Of a stretch of DNA of 64,000 bases, positions 22,853 through 57,974 are shown one piece after another (the first letter of the stretch is position 1; the number at the start of each line of letters is the position of its first letter). The notes under the pieces were generated by a model. The model was not told the origin of the DNA, did not search any database, and saw nothing but the letters and a program-made list of their open reading frames with translations. The translations under genes were made by a program, and so were the position numbers. The DNA is from Syngnathus acus. Taxonomy: Eukaryota > Chordata > Actinopteri > Syngnathiformes > Syngnathidae. The stretch covers positions 17,460,501 through 17,524,500 of the forward strand of contig NC_051094.1 of assembly GCF_901709675.1 (NCBI RefSeq), written 5' to 3'.

Positions 22853-25800
22853 TTAGTTAGGCCTTTTCATTCCTTTCGGAACATAGGCCATCGATGAAGA
22901 GTTTCCACTCTCGTCTGTCTTGTGCCTTTTCTCCAGCTGTTTCCATGACAGTCCCATCTTCTTGACATCCAGCTCTGTGCTCCTTCTCCAGTTGTTTTTG
23001 GGTCTCCCTCTGCTCCTTTTGCCTTGTGGGTTCCATGTTAACGCCTGTTTGGTTATAGCCGTGTTGTTTTTTCTCAGGGTATGTCCTATCCAGCTCCACT
23101 TCCTCTTCAAAACCTGTATCTCTATTGTTTCTTGTTTGGTGCGGTCCCATAGGCTGGTGTTGCTGATGCGGTTGGGCCAGAAGATCCTGGGGATGCGTCT
23201 TAGGCAGTGGTTTGTGAAGGTTTGCAGTTTAGCGGTGATGTGTTTGGTGGTCCTCCATGTTTCTGATCCATATAGCAGCACTGTTTTGACATTGGAGTCG
23301 AAGATTTTGAGTTTAGTATTGAGTGAAATGTTTTTGGTTTTCCAGATCTTATCTAATATGTTGAATGCTGTTCTTGCTTTCCCTATTCTTGATTTCACAT
23401 CTTCCTCCGTTCCACCGTCCACTGCAATTACACTTCCTAGGTATGTGAATTTGTCTACCTCTTCCAGCGGGCAGCCCCTGAGATTAATGGGGTTTGTGTT
23501 TTTGTTGTTTACTCGCATTACTTAGGTTTTTGCTCCGTTTATTTTTAGTCCCAGTCCTGCTGCTGTTTTTCCGAGTAGTTGAGTTTTCTCCTGTATCTGT
23601 TGGTGGCTGTGTGAGAGTAGAGCAATATCTTCAGCAAAGTCCAGGTCTTCTAGTTGTTCTGTCAAAGTCCATTGGATGCCTGTCTTTTTATTGTGGGTAG
23701 TTTGTTTCATGATCCAGTCAATGCATAGGAGGAATAGAAAGGGGGAAGGTAGACATCCCTGTTTCACTCCAGTGAGCACGGTGAATGTTTTCTGTGTTGG
23801 TCCTTGGTGCAGCACTTGGCACTGCATGTCCTGATATGAGCTTTTGATGATGTTGATGAACTTATGGGGTATTCCGTAATGTGCCATTAAGCTCCATAAT
23901 AGCTTCCGGTCTACGCTATCAAACGCCTTTTCGAAGTCTATGAAATTTACGTAAGCCGGGGTGTTCCATTCTCTCGATTGTTCTATAATGATCCTAAGGG
24001 TAGCAATTTGGTCAATACATGATCTTCCACTTCTGAAACCAGCTTGATTTTCTCTGAGCTCCTCGTCAATCCCTTTCCGTAGTCTTTCTAAGATGATGCG
24101 GCTTAGCACTTTGCTCGGTGTTGATAGCAACATGATGCCTCTGTAGTTGTTGCAGTCTCTAAGGTCTCCTTTTTTGGGGATGACAGCAATAAGCCCATCT
24201 TTCCAGTCTGCTGGTATGTTTTCTTCCTCCTCCCATATTTTCCTGATGAGTGTCTGGAGCATAGTGGTTGTAGTTTCAACATCCGCCTGTAGGGCCTCTG
24301 CTGGGATTTCATCTGGCCCTGCGGCTTTGCCACGTCGGAGCATCATGATAGCCCTCTTTACCTCAGATGTTGTTGGGGGGGCGCAATTGATTTTGAGTTG
24401 GTATGCTGCTGGTGGGATCTCTATTACTTGGTCGGGCGGTGGTTTATTCAACAGCTCGCTGAAATGCTCTGTCCACCTTTGGTGTTGTTCCTCCTTGGTG
24501 GTGAGGAGTTGTCCCTCTTTATTCCGGATTTGTGTGTTGTTCTGTCTGAACTTCCCAGCTAGTTTCCTGGTGGTCATGTAGAGTTCCTTGAGATTATTTT
24601 GTGCTGCTGCTTCCTGTGCTCCTTTAGCCAGTGCCTCAATGTAGTTTTTCTTGTCCCGTTTGGCACTTTTCCTTACGTCCTTGTTTGCTTCCTCGTAGTC
24701 CTTGTGGGCTGCGGCCTTTCTCACTCGTGTCTTGCATTTGTTTAGTGCAGGGGTTCTTAACCGGGGGTACCCAAATGCTGGGGGTATGGGACTCGATCTC
24801 TCGTAATCAGGTATTTTTTTAGTATCTCTCGTTATTTTCTTCTATTTTGTACCTATTATTGTTCACAGGTTATTTTTTTTTAGTTATGCTTATGTTCTTG
24901 TTCACTGTCGTTATGCTTGTAAGTAGTTAAAATCTGACAATCTCAAATGAACGTAAAAATCTGCAGACCTAACGATTAATCTGTAGAGTTGGCAGCACTG
25001 ACAGCACAGGCAGTGGGTGTTGTGGCCATCAGCTGAGCTCTGGCGGGACCACAAGCAGCATAACTGACCACAACATCGCTGTAGCGTCAAAAAAACGTCC
25101 GACCCCTCACCCACAACATTCATATTCACGCCTCACTCCCACACCACAGCAGTTATTTTGTCCTGCATCACACTCACTACACCACAACACACTCCCCTAA
25201 GGAAAATATTAACACAGAAGGAATAATAAGGCAAGTAAATATGAGGTCAAAAGCTCTTCTTTCTTCTTTCTTGCTCTTCTTTTTAAGGTTAGGGTTAGGG
25301 TTAATAATTATTTCAACAGTCAAGTGAAGGGGGTATGGTACCATATTGGACAATCCATTGGGGGTCTGGAATCATTCGAAGGTTAAGAACCCCTGGTTTA
25401 GTGTGTCCTTTTTGGCCCTCCTTACTTCTATTTTTTTCCAGGTTTCTGTTGACAGCCAAGGTTTATGGTTTGTTGTCCTTTTCCCTAAAACTTCCAGACA
25501 GGTCTCCTTCCATACACTTTTCAGGCTGTTCCAGTACTCCTTCACTGGTTGTTCTTGCAGGGCTTGAAACCTGTTCTGGAGGGTGGTTTTATACAGCTCA
25601 GTTGTTCCAATGTCCTGGAAGAGCTCGATGTTGTACTTTGTTCTGTTCCCAGAAGGGGTATTGCGGCGCTTTAGCTTGAGTTGGAGTTTTGCAGCCAGTC
25701 GGTGGTGGTCTGATCCAGCGTCTGCCCCCCTCTTTACTCTCACATCCAGGAGAGACCGTCTGAACTTCTGGTTGATGCATATGTGGTCAATCTGGTTTTC

Positions 25801-25917
25801 GGTAGTGTGGTCGGGAGATATCCAGGTGGCTTTATGACTGTGTTTATGGGGGAATATAGTGCCTCCTATGACCAGGTTGGTGTCAGCACACATGTCTGCA
25901 AATCTTTCCCTACATCA
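22853..25917 (-). mobile_element. RTE-like LINE, minus strand, carrying a hAT element
   Basis: Runs from the 3' end at 22853 to the endonuclease at 25917 and is split by a hAT insertion at 24748-25395. The insertion cuts the transposase gene after TACATCAATAG and is 5'-truncated inside its endonuclease. Clade assignment (RTE or RTE-X) is from sequence style only. Confidence 0.8.
22853..25917 (-). pseudogene. RTE-like endonuclease/reverse transcriptase, disrupted
   Basis: In coding order: endonuclease tail with QIDHICINQK and GSDHHRLA (25893-25400), hAT insertion, then reverse transcriptase from 24724 with NNYRGIMLLS, GFRSGRSCIDQI, FIDFEKAFDSV and TGVKQGC. The catalytic box reads FAED instead of F/YADD, so one essential Asp is lost. 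An in-frame TAA at 23519-23521 separates the final domain (23518-22853), which has YGSETWRTT and GKRSRGRPKN. Otherwise the frame is remarkably well kept. Confidence 0.82.
24748..25395. mobile_element. hAT-type element nested in RTE-like LINE, perfect 8-bp duplication
   Basis: Starts CAGGGGTTCTTAACC and ends GGTTAAGAACCCCTG, a perfect 15-bp inverted repeat. The 8-bp GTTTAGTG lies at 24740-24747 and 25396-25403. Removing it restores the LINE frame. No transposase is present in its 648 bp. Confidence 0.95.
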
Positions 25918-25970
25918 ATGAGTGCTTTAAAATTTTATGTGGGAATCAACCGAGACATGTTTTGTCAGGG

Positions 25971-25972
<2 letters not shown>

Positions 25973-26021
<49 letters not shown>

Positions 26022-26245
26022 CATTTATTGATCCCGGGGGTGGAGAAATTCCGGCCCCAGCAGTATCCATACCACAGAGCGGGTATACAAAAGACACACA
26101 GATGGCATGAGCGCAACTCAATAGGCTCTCATAAGGCTGCCACACTAAGGCGCCACAAAGAAAGCCAGAAAGTGCGAAAGCTGTAGCACACTGCATTAAG
26201 ATGATCTGCCGATGAGACTGCCTGAAAAACAAAAGACCTTGTGTT
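25973..26245 (-). mobile_element. LINE 3' end with (TTGA)n tail, minus strand
   Basis: A run of ATTG/ATTGA repeats (25973-26020) is followed by AACATTTATTGATCCCGGGG and a GC-rich stretch, the typical 3' end of a fish CR1/L2/Rex-type LINE read backwards. No coding part remains. Confidence 0.6.
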
Positions 26246-27047
26246 CAGGATTTCTTTGTCAGGTCAATAGCACAGCTTGTTGGATTTGGTCCACAATTTG
26301 GGAAGCGCGCATCCGCACCTCACGGCAAAAGCCATAGCCAATCACCTGTTATCCAATTTACTCACCGCGTGCTCATTTTATTTCTTCAGTTTTAGGAAAA
26401 GGCTAAGACACCGAAACAAGATTTAGACTTACACAGGTTGGTTGAGTTCAATCCCAATTCTTGTTAAGAAAGCTCTGTTTTCAGGAAAGTACAATACAGC
26501 GCTGGGCCTTTCGTGCAACCATGCTCAAGAGCAGAAAGTCTCCATTCAAAAAAGGCAACGTTCAAAGTTCTTTGGTCAGCTTATATTCAGTTGCACATGC
26601 CAGTGTGGGCCGAGTTTGATGGGTGATGAGTCAGGGGGTGTGGTAAGTTCGCAGGAGAGTTTGATTCCATGGGAGTGGGTGCTGATTCGGTGAGAGCTGG
26701 TTCCGTGGGGGTGGGTGCTGATTATGGGCGATTCGGTGTGTGTGTGGGGGCTGTTGTTTTCCATCCCGTCTTTCGGCCTTGGCGATCACCTTTGGCCGGG
26801 TTCTTGGTTGTTTTCCTCCTGCCGCTCTTCCTCTGGCACCTTTACCGGTTTTATCTCCAAGTGTCCTTCCTGTAAACCATTCTTGCACATACATCCACTT
26901 CGCCCACTGTCGCACACCGCCCATTCATCATTCTTTCAATTTTGTCATTTTGTATGGAATTATGTGAACCTTTGGCTGTGACATCATCAATTTGTTAATG
27001 TTCCCTGACTATGCAAAGTTCTTACTCACCACTTACCATGCATTGGT
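26246..27047. other. Intergenic, no recognised element
   Basis: Contains short imperfect repeats of GTGGGTGCTGATT at about 26675-26735. No gene recognised. Confidence 0.5.
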
Positions 27048-27190
27048 TGGAATTGGGGGGTTAGATCACCAAATGATTCCCGGGCGCGGCTCCACTGCTG
27101 CTCACTGCTCCCTTCGGGGATGGGTTAAATGCAGAGACAAATTTCACCACACCCAGATGTGTGCGTGACAATCATTGGGTCTTTTCCTTT
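27048..27190 (+). mobile_element. tRNA-derived SINE, 5'-truncated and internally shortened
   Basis: Begins GGTTGGAATTGGGGGGTTAG and ends GACAATCATTGGGTCTTT. It lacks the promoter head and the CCCCTCTCCCCCAGG segment. Same family as 12118-12425; its shortened core resembles the copy at 55178. Confidence 0.75.
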
Positions 27191-27662
27191 TTTTTAATTT
27201 GTTTGTTCTTTTGACACTATCTTTTGACACATATCTTTTCATTGTTAGGCAAAACATTTCCATCTGTCCAGAACGTTCAGTAGTAATCCAAACCTGGCGT
27301 CTAGCATTCATCAAAACATAAGATATAATCAAGTACTGAACATTTTTAGACGACTTTGGCAGTTTTTGTGATTTAGAAAATCATCAGGCATGCATTAAAC
27401 AGTTCCTTAAGGGTCATTAAGCTATTCAGGCAATATATAAAAAAAAATTGTTATTTCAAAGTGCACAGAAATACATATCGGATCATAAAGTTATAAAAAC
27501 CTTTGTCATTACCACCTATCAAAAATGTCTATTTATGTCTTCTTTATTGATTTGGTGTATATAATTATATGCTTAAAATGTTTCTTTTATTGATTTAATA
27601 CGTGAATATACTTGTCTGCCTATGTACTTTATTCAATGAGGTTTGAGCATATCTGTTTTTGT
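27191..27662. other. Intergenic, no recognised element
   Basis: AT-rich; no feature supported. Confidence 0.5.
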
Positions 27663-29005
27663 AGCTAGGCAGGACGTTTTGTATTTCGACCCCATTTCTT
27701 CAAGCTTCTTGAGTCACAATGTTTGCAACATGCAAAAGAACTTGTTCGTGCTATCACCATTATGGCACTGAGTGAAAGTTCTGGAGCCCCTATCCCATCA
27801 GACAAGTGCAAGAAATACTTGAGAGCGCAAATCGCAGAAGAATTTTTCCCCATTTCAGATGAGGAAGTTGAGGGACAAGGACCAGGTGATGCATTAAATC
27901 AGCACATCCAGACTAATGTCCGACAGTGGATGACAGAAATATGTGAGGAGAGCAGGTCACTTGCCATGGCTGATGGGGATAGAGACAGCATCCACTTCCT
28001 CCCTGAGATTATTCCCCACATAACAAGACTTGGAAGTTACTTGCCACTCTAGACAGCAATAATGGTCCCTCTCTTTCAAAGCACCACCATGACTGCAAGT
28101 TTCGCAGCTGTTGAAGCAGAGTTCAAAAACATTTTTAAAAAAAAGGCCTTTTCAAGCATGAAAGCCTACCCCTTTGTGTGGACCGGTTTATTGCTCGTCA
28201 TCTTTTCTTCATTGAGGGAAACATGCGGATTTGCTCTGCAAAACAAAAAAGTGAAAAGGATGTGTGTGATGCCACGACTGTCATAGAGCCTGACAATGCC
28301 TGCACTACTTCTCAAACTGAAGTAGTAAACAAAAGGGAAAAGAAATCTCATCCTGGAGGGCAGCCAGATGCATCTGCTAACAGTCTTCCAATGGATGACA
28401 ATGCAGTTGAAAACTGGAGAGGTTTAACGGTTCCACCGAGAAAAAGAAAGATAACTTCATATCTCTCTCCTTGTCCTGAATGGCTGCATATTGATACACA
28501 AGTGGGCTGGAAAAACGTCAAGGTACCGTTGTTGAAAAACGGGAACCATCAACAGCCTGTTAAACTTCGCACATCAAAAGTGTCTGTGCTCAACACTTGT
28601 GCATTTGATGCTGTCTTTCAATGCTTATGCTATTCTTTCTTGAAAGTTTTTCATTTGAAAAGACTGTTCTGAACTATGAATGTGGGAACCAATTCCTCCA
28701 CCTGGTGAAAACCATCACAACACAGGGTGTTAACCCACAGGTATACTCACAGAGGGCAGAATTGCTGGGGGAAATATTCAAACCTGTCCTCCTGATCTCT
28801 GGTGCTCTCCAAATTGACGCACAATGCCACATTTCCACTGTAATTGAGAGCACAATGAGGAATATTCCAAGTGTTTATTTGATAAAACAATGCTCCTCAC
28901 AGTACTGCAGTTTAAGCCAACAAGTAACAAGGCAAGTTTCATTTGTTTGTACAAACATTGCTGTCCTGCAGACCTGTGGCATGGCTTATCTTCAGACTGC
29001 TGCTA
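27663..29005 (+). pseudogene. DNA-transposase gene fragment, C-terminal part
   Basis: Resumes the reading started at 22078: HFFKLLESQCLQHAKELVRA, then a frameshift near 28055 and the segment TASFAAVEAEFKNIFKKKAF, which is the usual position before the catalytic Glu region in this family. A second shift near 28175 leads to IARHLFFIEGNMRICSA. The tail has NTCAFDAVFQCL at about 28590. It is broken at TA 29006-29007 by the Tc1-like element and continues at 31019. Confidence 0.6.
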
Positions 29006-29199
29006 TACAGGACTCTCTCAGATAATTAGAATATTGTGATAAAGTTCTTTATTTTCTGTGATGCAATTAAAAAAACAAAAATGGTCATACATTCTGGAGT
29101 CATTACAAATCAATTGAAATATTGCAAGCCTTTTATTATTTTAATATTGCTGAATATGGCATACAGCTTAAGAAAACTCAAATATCCTATCTTAAAATA

Positions 29200-30212
29200 T
29201 TAGAATATTTCCTCAGACGAAGTAAAAAAAAAAGATTTATAACAGCAAAACAAAATCAAACATTTAAAAATGTCCATTAATGCACTCAGGACTTGGTTGG
29301 GAATCCTTTTGCACGGATTACTGCATCCAATGCGGCGTGGCATGGAGGCAATCAGCCTGTGGCATTGCTGAGGTGTTATGGATGTCCAGGATGCTTCAAT
29401 AGCGGCCTTTAGCTCATTTGCATTGTTGGGTCTGGTGTCTTTCAGCTTCTTCTTCACAATACCCCACAAATTCTCTATGGGGTTCAGATCAGGGGAATTG
29501 GCAGGCCAATCGAGGACAGTAATGCCATGGTCAGTACACCATTTACTGGTGGTTTTGGCACTGTGGGCAGGTGCCAGATCATGCTGGAAAAGGAAATCAT
29601 CTCCATAGAGCTTTTCAGCAGACGGAAGCATGTAGTGCTCTAAACTCTGCATTTACTCTGGGCTTGATGAAACACAGTGGACCAACACCAGCAGCTGACA
29701 TGGCTCCCCAAGCCATCGCTGACTGGGAACTTCACACTGGATTTCAAGCAACTTGGATTTTGCTCCTCTCCAGCCTTTCTCCAGACTCTGGCGCCTTGAC
29801 TTCCAAATGAAATACAAAACTTGCTTTCGTCTGAAAACAGGACTTTGGAACACTCTGCAACTGTCTCGTGCTTCTTTTCTATATCCCAAGTCAGACGCTT
29901 CAGAAGTGGCTTGACCATGGGAATACGGCTATTGTAGCCCATTTCCCGGACAAATCTGTGAACAGTGGCTTTTGACACCTGGACTCCGGCTTCAGTCCAC
30001 TGTCTTTGAAGCTCCCCCAAATTCTGGAAGCGACTCTTCTTCACAATGCTGTTAAGGCTGCGGTCATCTCTCTTGGTTGTGCAGTGTTTCCTGCCACATT
30101 TCCCCCTTCCAACAGACTTTTTGTGGGTGTGCTTTGAAACTGCACTCTGTGAACAGCTTGCTCTGTCAATGATGGTCCTCTGGACAGCAGTCAGATCAGC
30201 AGTCTTCCCCAT
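29200..30212 (-). pseudogene. Tc1-like transposase, frameshifted
   Basis: A DD34E transposase that cuts and pastes at TA sites. Starts MGKTADLTAVQRTIIDRASC at 30212, with a paired-like DNA-binding region, then LFSDESKFCI (first Asp). The frame breaks near 29645 and resumes with GDDFLFQHDLAPAHSAK (second Asp) and [13 protein letters not shown] (Glu). The catalytic residues remain, but the frameshift prevents a full product. Confidence 0.88.
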
Positions 30213-30382
30213 ACTTGTGATTTAGTTTACTAAACCAAGCTGAGTGTTTTTCAAGGCTCAGGAAACCCTTGCAGGTGTTTTGAGTTAATTAGACGATTCA
30301 AGTGATTAGTTAAATACCCTACTAGTATACTTTATCATGATATTCTAATATTTATATAATATATATATATATTTATATAATA

Positions 30383-30834
30383 CCCGCAAGGCGACCACGA
30401 TTGTGAGTGATGTGAGTCACCCCGCTCACTTTTGTTTGATCTTCTGCCCTCTGGGAAGAGGTACAGGAGCCTGCGCTCCCGCACCACCAGACTCACCAAC
30501 AGCTTCATACTCCAGGCTGTTAGGATCCTGAACTCTCTCCCCCCTTCTGCGTAGCGTCCTGTACTTTTGTGCTATATTCTGACTGTCTGCTGTATGCACA
30601 CTTGCTCCATTTTTGCTCCTCTTATTTATTGTTATTTGTTTATTTATTATTTATTCATCACTCTTATTTATTCATTGTTTGTGCCTTCTTGTTTTTATTT
30701 TTTTTGTGTTGTTTACTTGTATGTATATTGTATACTATGTCTTGTCACCGTGGGATAGTGGGAACGTAATTTCGATTTCTTTGTGTGTCTTGGCATGTGA
30801 AGAAATTGACAATAAAGCAGACTTTGATTTTGAG
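30383..30834 (+). mobile_element. L2-like LINE 3' end inserted in Tc1-like repeat
   Basis: Begins in the last codons of the reverse transcriptase (CCCGCAAGGCGACCACGATT) and ends ACAATAAAGCAGACTTTGAT. It nearly matches the 3' end of the copy at 52129-54177. The left border is an AT-rich ATATTTATATAAT duplication (about 30349-30361 and 30369-30382). Confidence 0.85.
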
Positions 30835-31018
30835 ATAGGATATTTGAGTTTTCTTAAGCTGTATGCCATAATCAGCAATAATAAAATAATAAAAGGCTTG
30901 CAATATTTCAGTTGATTTGTAATGAATCCAGAATGTATGACATTTTTGTTTTTTTAATTGCATTACAGAAAATAAAGAACTTTACCACAATATTCTAATT
31001 TTCTGAGACAGTCCTGTA

Positions 31019-31366
31019 GAGGGACTCAGCCTTCCTGACACTCTCTGCCTCAGGCCAATTGAAAATCCTTCACAGCGTCCCTCTGCTTTCAAAACACAGG
31101 ACAAGAGTACAGGCAAGGCTCTGTGTTCAGGTAATGTTACCTGTAATCTGGGAGAGTTTGTGTGGATTGACACTGACCTTGGTAGCGGTTGCAAGGAAGT
31201 TGCCTTGCTTGAATTTCCCTCCAGTCTGGAGCTAAAAGAGGAGACTTTTAGTTTGAGAGCAGTCATTGCCTTTGAACCAGGACTGACCCAGGATTTTCTT
31301 GGGCATTATGTGGCAAACTGCAGGAGGACTGCATATGCCTGTGAGTTGTATAATGAATGACCTGGG
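31019..31366 (+). pseudogene. DNA-transposase gene fragment, extreme C-terminus
   Basis: Continues the frame broken at the Tc1-like insertion: the TA at the junction restores ATA, giving AAIEGLSLPDTL across it. It then reads VALLEFPSSLELKEETFSLR and QDFLGHYVANCRRTAYACEL before TGA at about 31359. This fits the end of the same transposase. Confidence 0.6.
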
Positions 31367-31859
31367 AAGTGGAGTGAAAGCAGCATCAGTACATACTAAG
31401 ATCTTCCCACATGCTGTGTTCTACACAGTGCAGTGAGGCATTGTTTGAATTGTTGAAAAACAGTGTTGACAATGTTCCCTTTGACAAATAGTTATTTTTT
31501 CACCTTTTCAAATTTATTCTTCTGGCTGTCATCAACTTCACATACATGTATTAATTGTTGCATTAATTAATGTTTTGAAACGGACATAGACTCACCAGGT
31601 ATTTAGGTTGCGGTGAGCCTTTTTCACGTCTGATGTAATTAAAAAAAAAAGATCATATAGGCTTATTTATAACAAGGAAATAATCGATGAGCACGATAAA
31701 AACATATTTATAGAAATATCCTCGTACTAAAAGCCATTTCCCGCAGTGAAAACGGCAAGAAAGTTTTCTGTATGCTAAAAAAAAGAAAAAAAAGCTAAGA
31801 ACAGTCAGTATTCGTCCTGCATCAGGGACATTCCAGGAGCTTGAGATACGCGACGAAAT
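31367..31859. other. Intergenic, no recognised element
   Basis: AT-rich. Nothing supported. Confidence 0.5.
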
Positions 31860-32350
31860 ACGGTGACATCGTCGCTATAAATTAAATGTGTAATATCTGC
31901 AAAACCGTAGCAGCACAAACGAAAGTTTTTGCGGCACAAACCAGCACAAACGAAGCACAATCGAACGGTACCATTTTGGGTCCATTTGGAGATAAATGGG
32001 GGCTGAGTGACGTCATCGCTATAAATTAAATGTGTAATATCTACGAAACCGTAGCAGCACAAACGAAAGTTTTTGCGGCACAAACCAGCACAAACGAAGC
32101 ACAAACGAACGGTACCATTTTGGGTCCATTTGGAAGTAAATGGGGGAGGGGGGGCTGAGTGACATTTTGGGTTCATTTGGAGCAGATGGGGGACTGGGTG
32201 AACTCTGGATGACCTATAAAATAATCTTTCATAACTAAAAAACCGTTGCAGCACAAACGAAACCTTTTACGGCACAAACGAAGCACAAACGAAACAAACT
32301 ATTTTCCTTAAATTCTGCGTGGGGTGGGGCTTCACCAGCTTCACGCAGGT
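31860..32350. repeat. Minisatellite block upstream of arrdc1
   Basis: Same units as 17720-18565: GGTACCATTTTGGGTCCATT at about 31966 and 32111, GAAACCGTAGCAGCACAAAC between, and the same right border GGGGTGGGG ... CTTCACGCAGGTT. It ends about 120 bp before the arrdc1 start codon. Confidence 0.8.
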
Positions 32351-32470
32351 TGGATACCGTGGTGGTGACTCAAGCCACCTTGAGAATGTCGTGACGTGAC
32401 CAAAGGGGCGGTCTTGAAACGGGTTGGATCGCACAGGTGACTGTCGCCGTCTTGTCGGATCGGGACAAAC

Positions 32471-56427
<23,957 letters not shown>

Positions 56428-56509
56428 GTAAGAGAACAATTTTCTTATTTTGCTTCCCTACAAAGCCACTGGTTTAGTTATTTTTGACTCCCCCAACGCA
56501 AAGACTCTA

Positions 56510-56665
56510 CAGTGGTTTTCAAAGGTACTCGTACCCTAAAATTTTCCTCATTTTGTCACAGTACAGTCCCCAAAGTATTTATGGGATTTTATGGGATTGA
56601 CCAATACAAAGTGGTTGCATAATCTTGATCTGAGAAGAAAAATAATAAAACGTGCTAAATAATAC
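56510..56665 (+). mobile_element. Tc1-like terminal fragment, decayed
   Basis: TTCCTCATTTTGTCACAGTA and GGATTTTATGGGATTGACCA resemble the inner part of a fish Tc1-like terminal repeat. No other end found. Confidence 0.5.
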
Positions 56666-57465
56666 TCAACAGCTCCACATCAATTACCTTAACATTACAA
56701 TGTCTGACAGGGACTTTGGCCTGCCATTTGCTAAAGTTGGCAAAATAAGGTAGCATTTCTGTGCAGAGGCTCTATTCGTAAATTGCCTGTTTTTACCCTC
56801 GCTTTAGAAACTGACAATTATGTGACATATTACCAGAAATTTTCATTTTAATTGCTTGCACATAAATAGTTGGGTCCCTGAATTGGCTGCATATCTATTG
56901 TGAAATTACACAGACGGAGAAGAGCTCTGTTCTCTGCGACATTTCAAAGTAGGTTTCTGTAAGTGAGTCATTCTGAAATTTAGCGTTCTAATGCTGCAAT
57001 CAGACCAAACGCAGGCTAACCATTTATGTTAGTGCATTTCCCTATATAGTAAGTACATTTTGCGTGGTAGTTCAATCAATATAATATCAATGTTAGAAGA
57101 TGGTAAAACCCATTTAAAGTTGAATAAAGGAACAAGACTCGTGTGTTCATAGGTGCAAATGGCACTGGGGATGGCGGGGTGCCCCAGAGTTTCATTAGAG
57201 CCACGATTTGTCCCCTGCACTTAAGGCAACAAAAAAATCCAGCACTACACAGGACTAATAGGAACAGCCATGGACTGTAGCCGAAAGCGCATGTTGTGCT
57301 GCAATGGCTGATGTACTATATATATAAGTTCTACCAGAAATGTGAGAATTTGCATCTCTCCAAATTTTAATCAACCATCTTCCTGACATCAGATCTCCAA
57401 CTCAGCAAGGAGGCGTATCTTACAAACCAAGGATACAGTAGACCTAATGCTATCTACTACTCATG
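56666..57465. other. arrdc1 intron 6, no recognised element
   Basis: No repeat termini, exon or RNA feature recognised. Confidence 0.55.
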
Positions 57466-57974
57466 TACCGTATTTTCACGTTCAAAAGACGCACTGTAAT
57501 AAAAGGCGCAGTCTCAGTCGTGTGCCATGACTGTGTTTAACACACACATAGGGCGCAACGGCTCATAGGGTGCGAGTTTTATACAGTGCCTTGCGAAAGT
57601 ATTCGGCCCCCTTGAACCTTTCAACATTTCGCCACATTTCAGGCTTCAAACATAAAGATATAAAATTTTAATTTTTTGTCAAGAATCAACAACAAGTGGG
57701 ACACAATCGTGAAGTGGAATGAAATGTATTGGATAATTTAAACTTTTTTAACAAATAAAAAACTGAAAAGTGGGGCGTGCAATATTATTTGGCCCCTTTA
57801 CTTTCAGTGCAGCAAACTCACTCCAGAAGTTCAGTGAGGATCTTTGAATGATCCAATGTTGTCCGAAATGACTGATGATGATAAATAGAATGCACCTGTG
57901 TGTAATCAAGTCTCCGTATAAATGCACCTGCTCTTTGATAGTCTCAGGGTTCTGTTTAAAGCGCAGAGAGAACC

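Larger units (their letters stand above)
29008..31016 (-). mobile_element. Tc1-like transposon with long inverted repeats, nested
   Basis: Ends CAGGACTCTCTCAGATAATT and AATTTTCTGAGACAGTCCTG, flanked by TA at 29006-29007 and 31017-31018. Terminal repeats are about 200 bp. The transposase is on the minus strand. An L2-like 3' end (30383-30834) is inserted in the right-hand repeat. Confidence 0.93.

Noticed and set aside
25280-25305. Telomere-like TTAGGG repeats
   Set aside because: Only about three units inside a hAT element; too short for an interstitial telomere claim.
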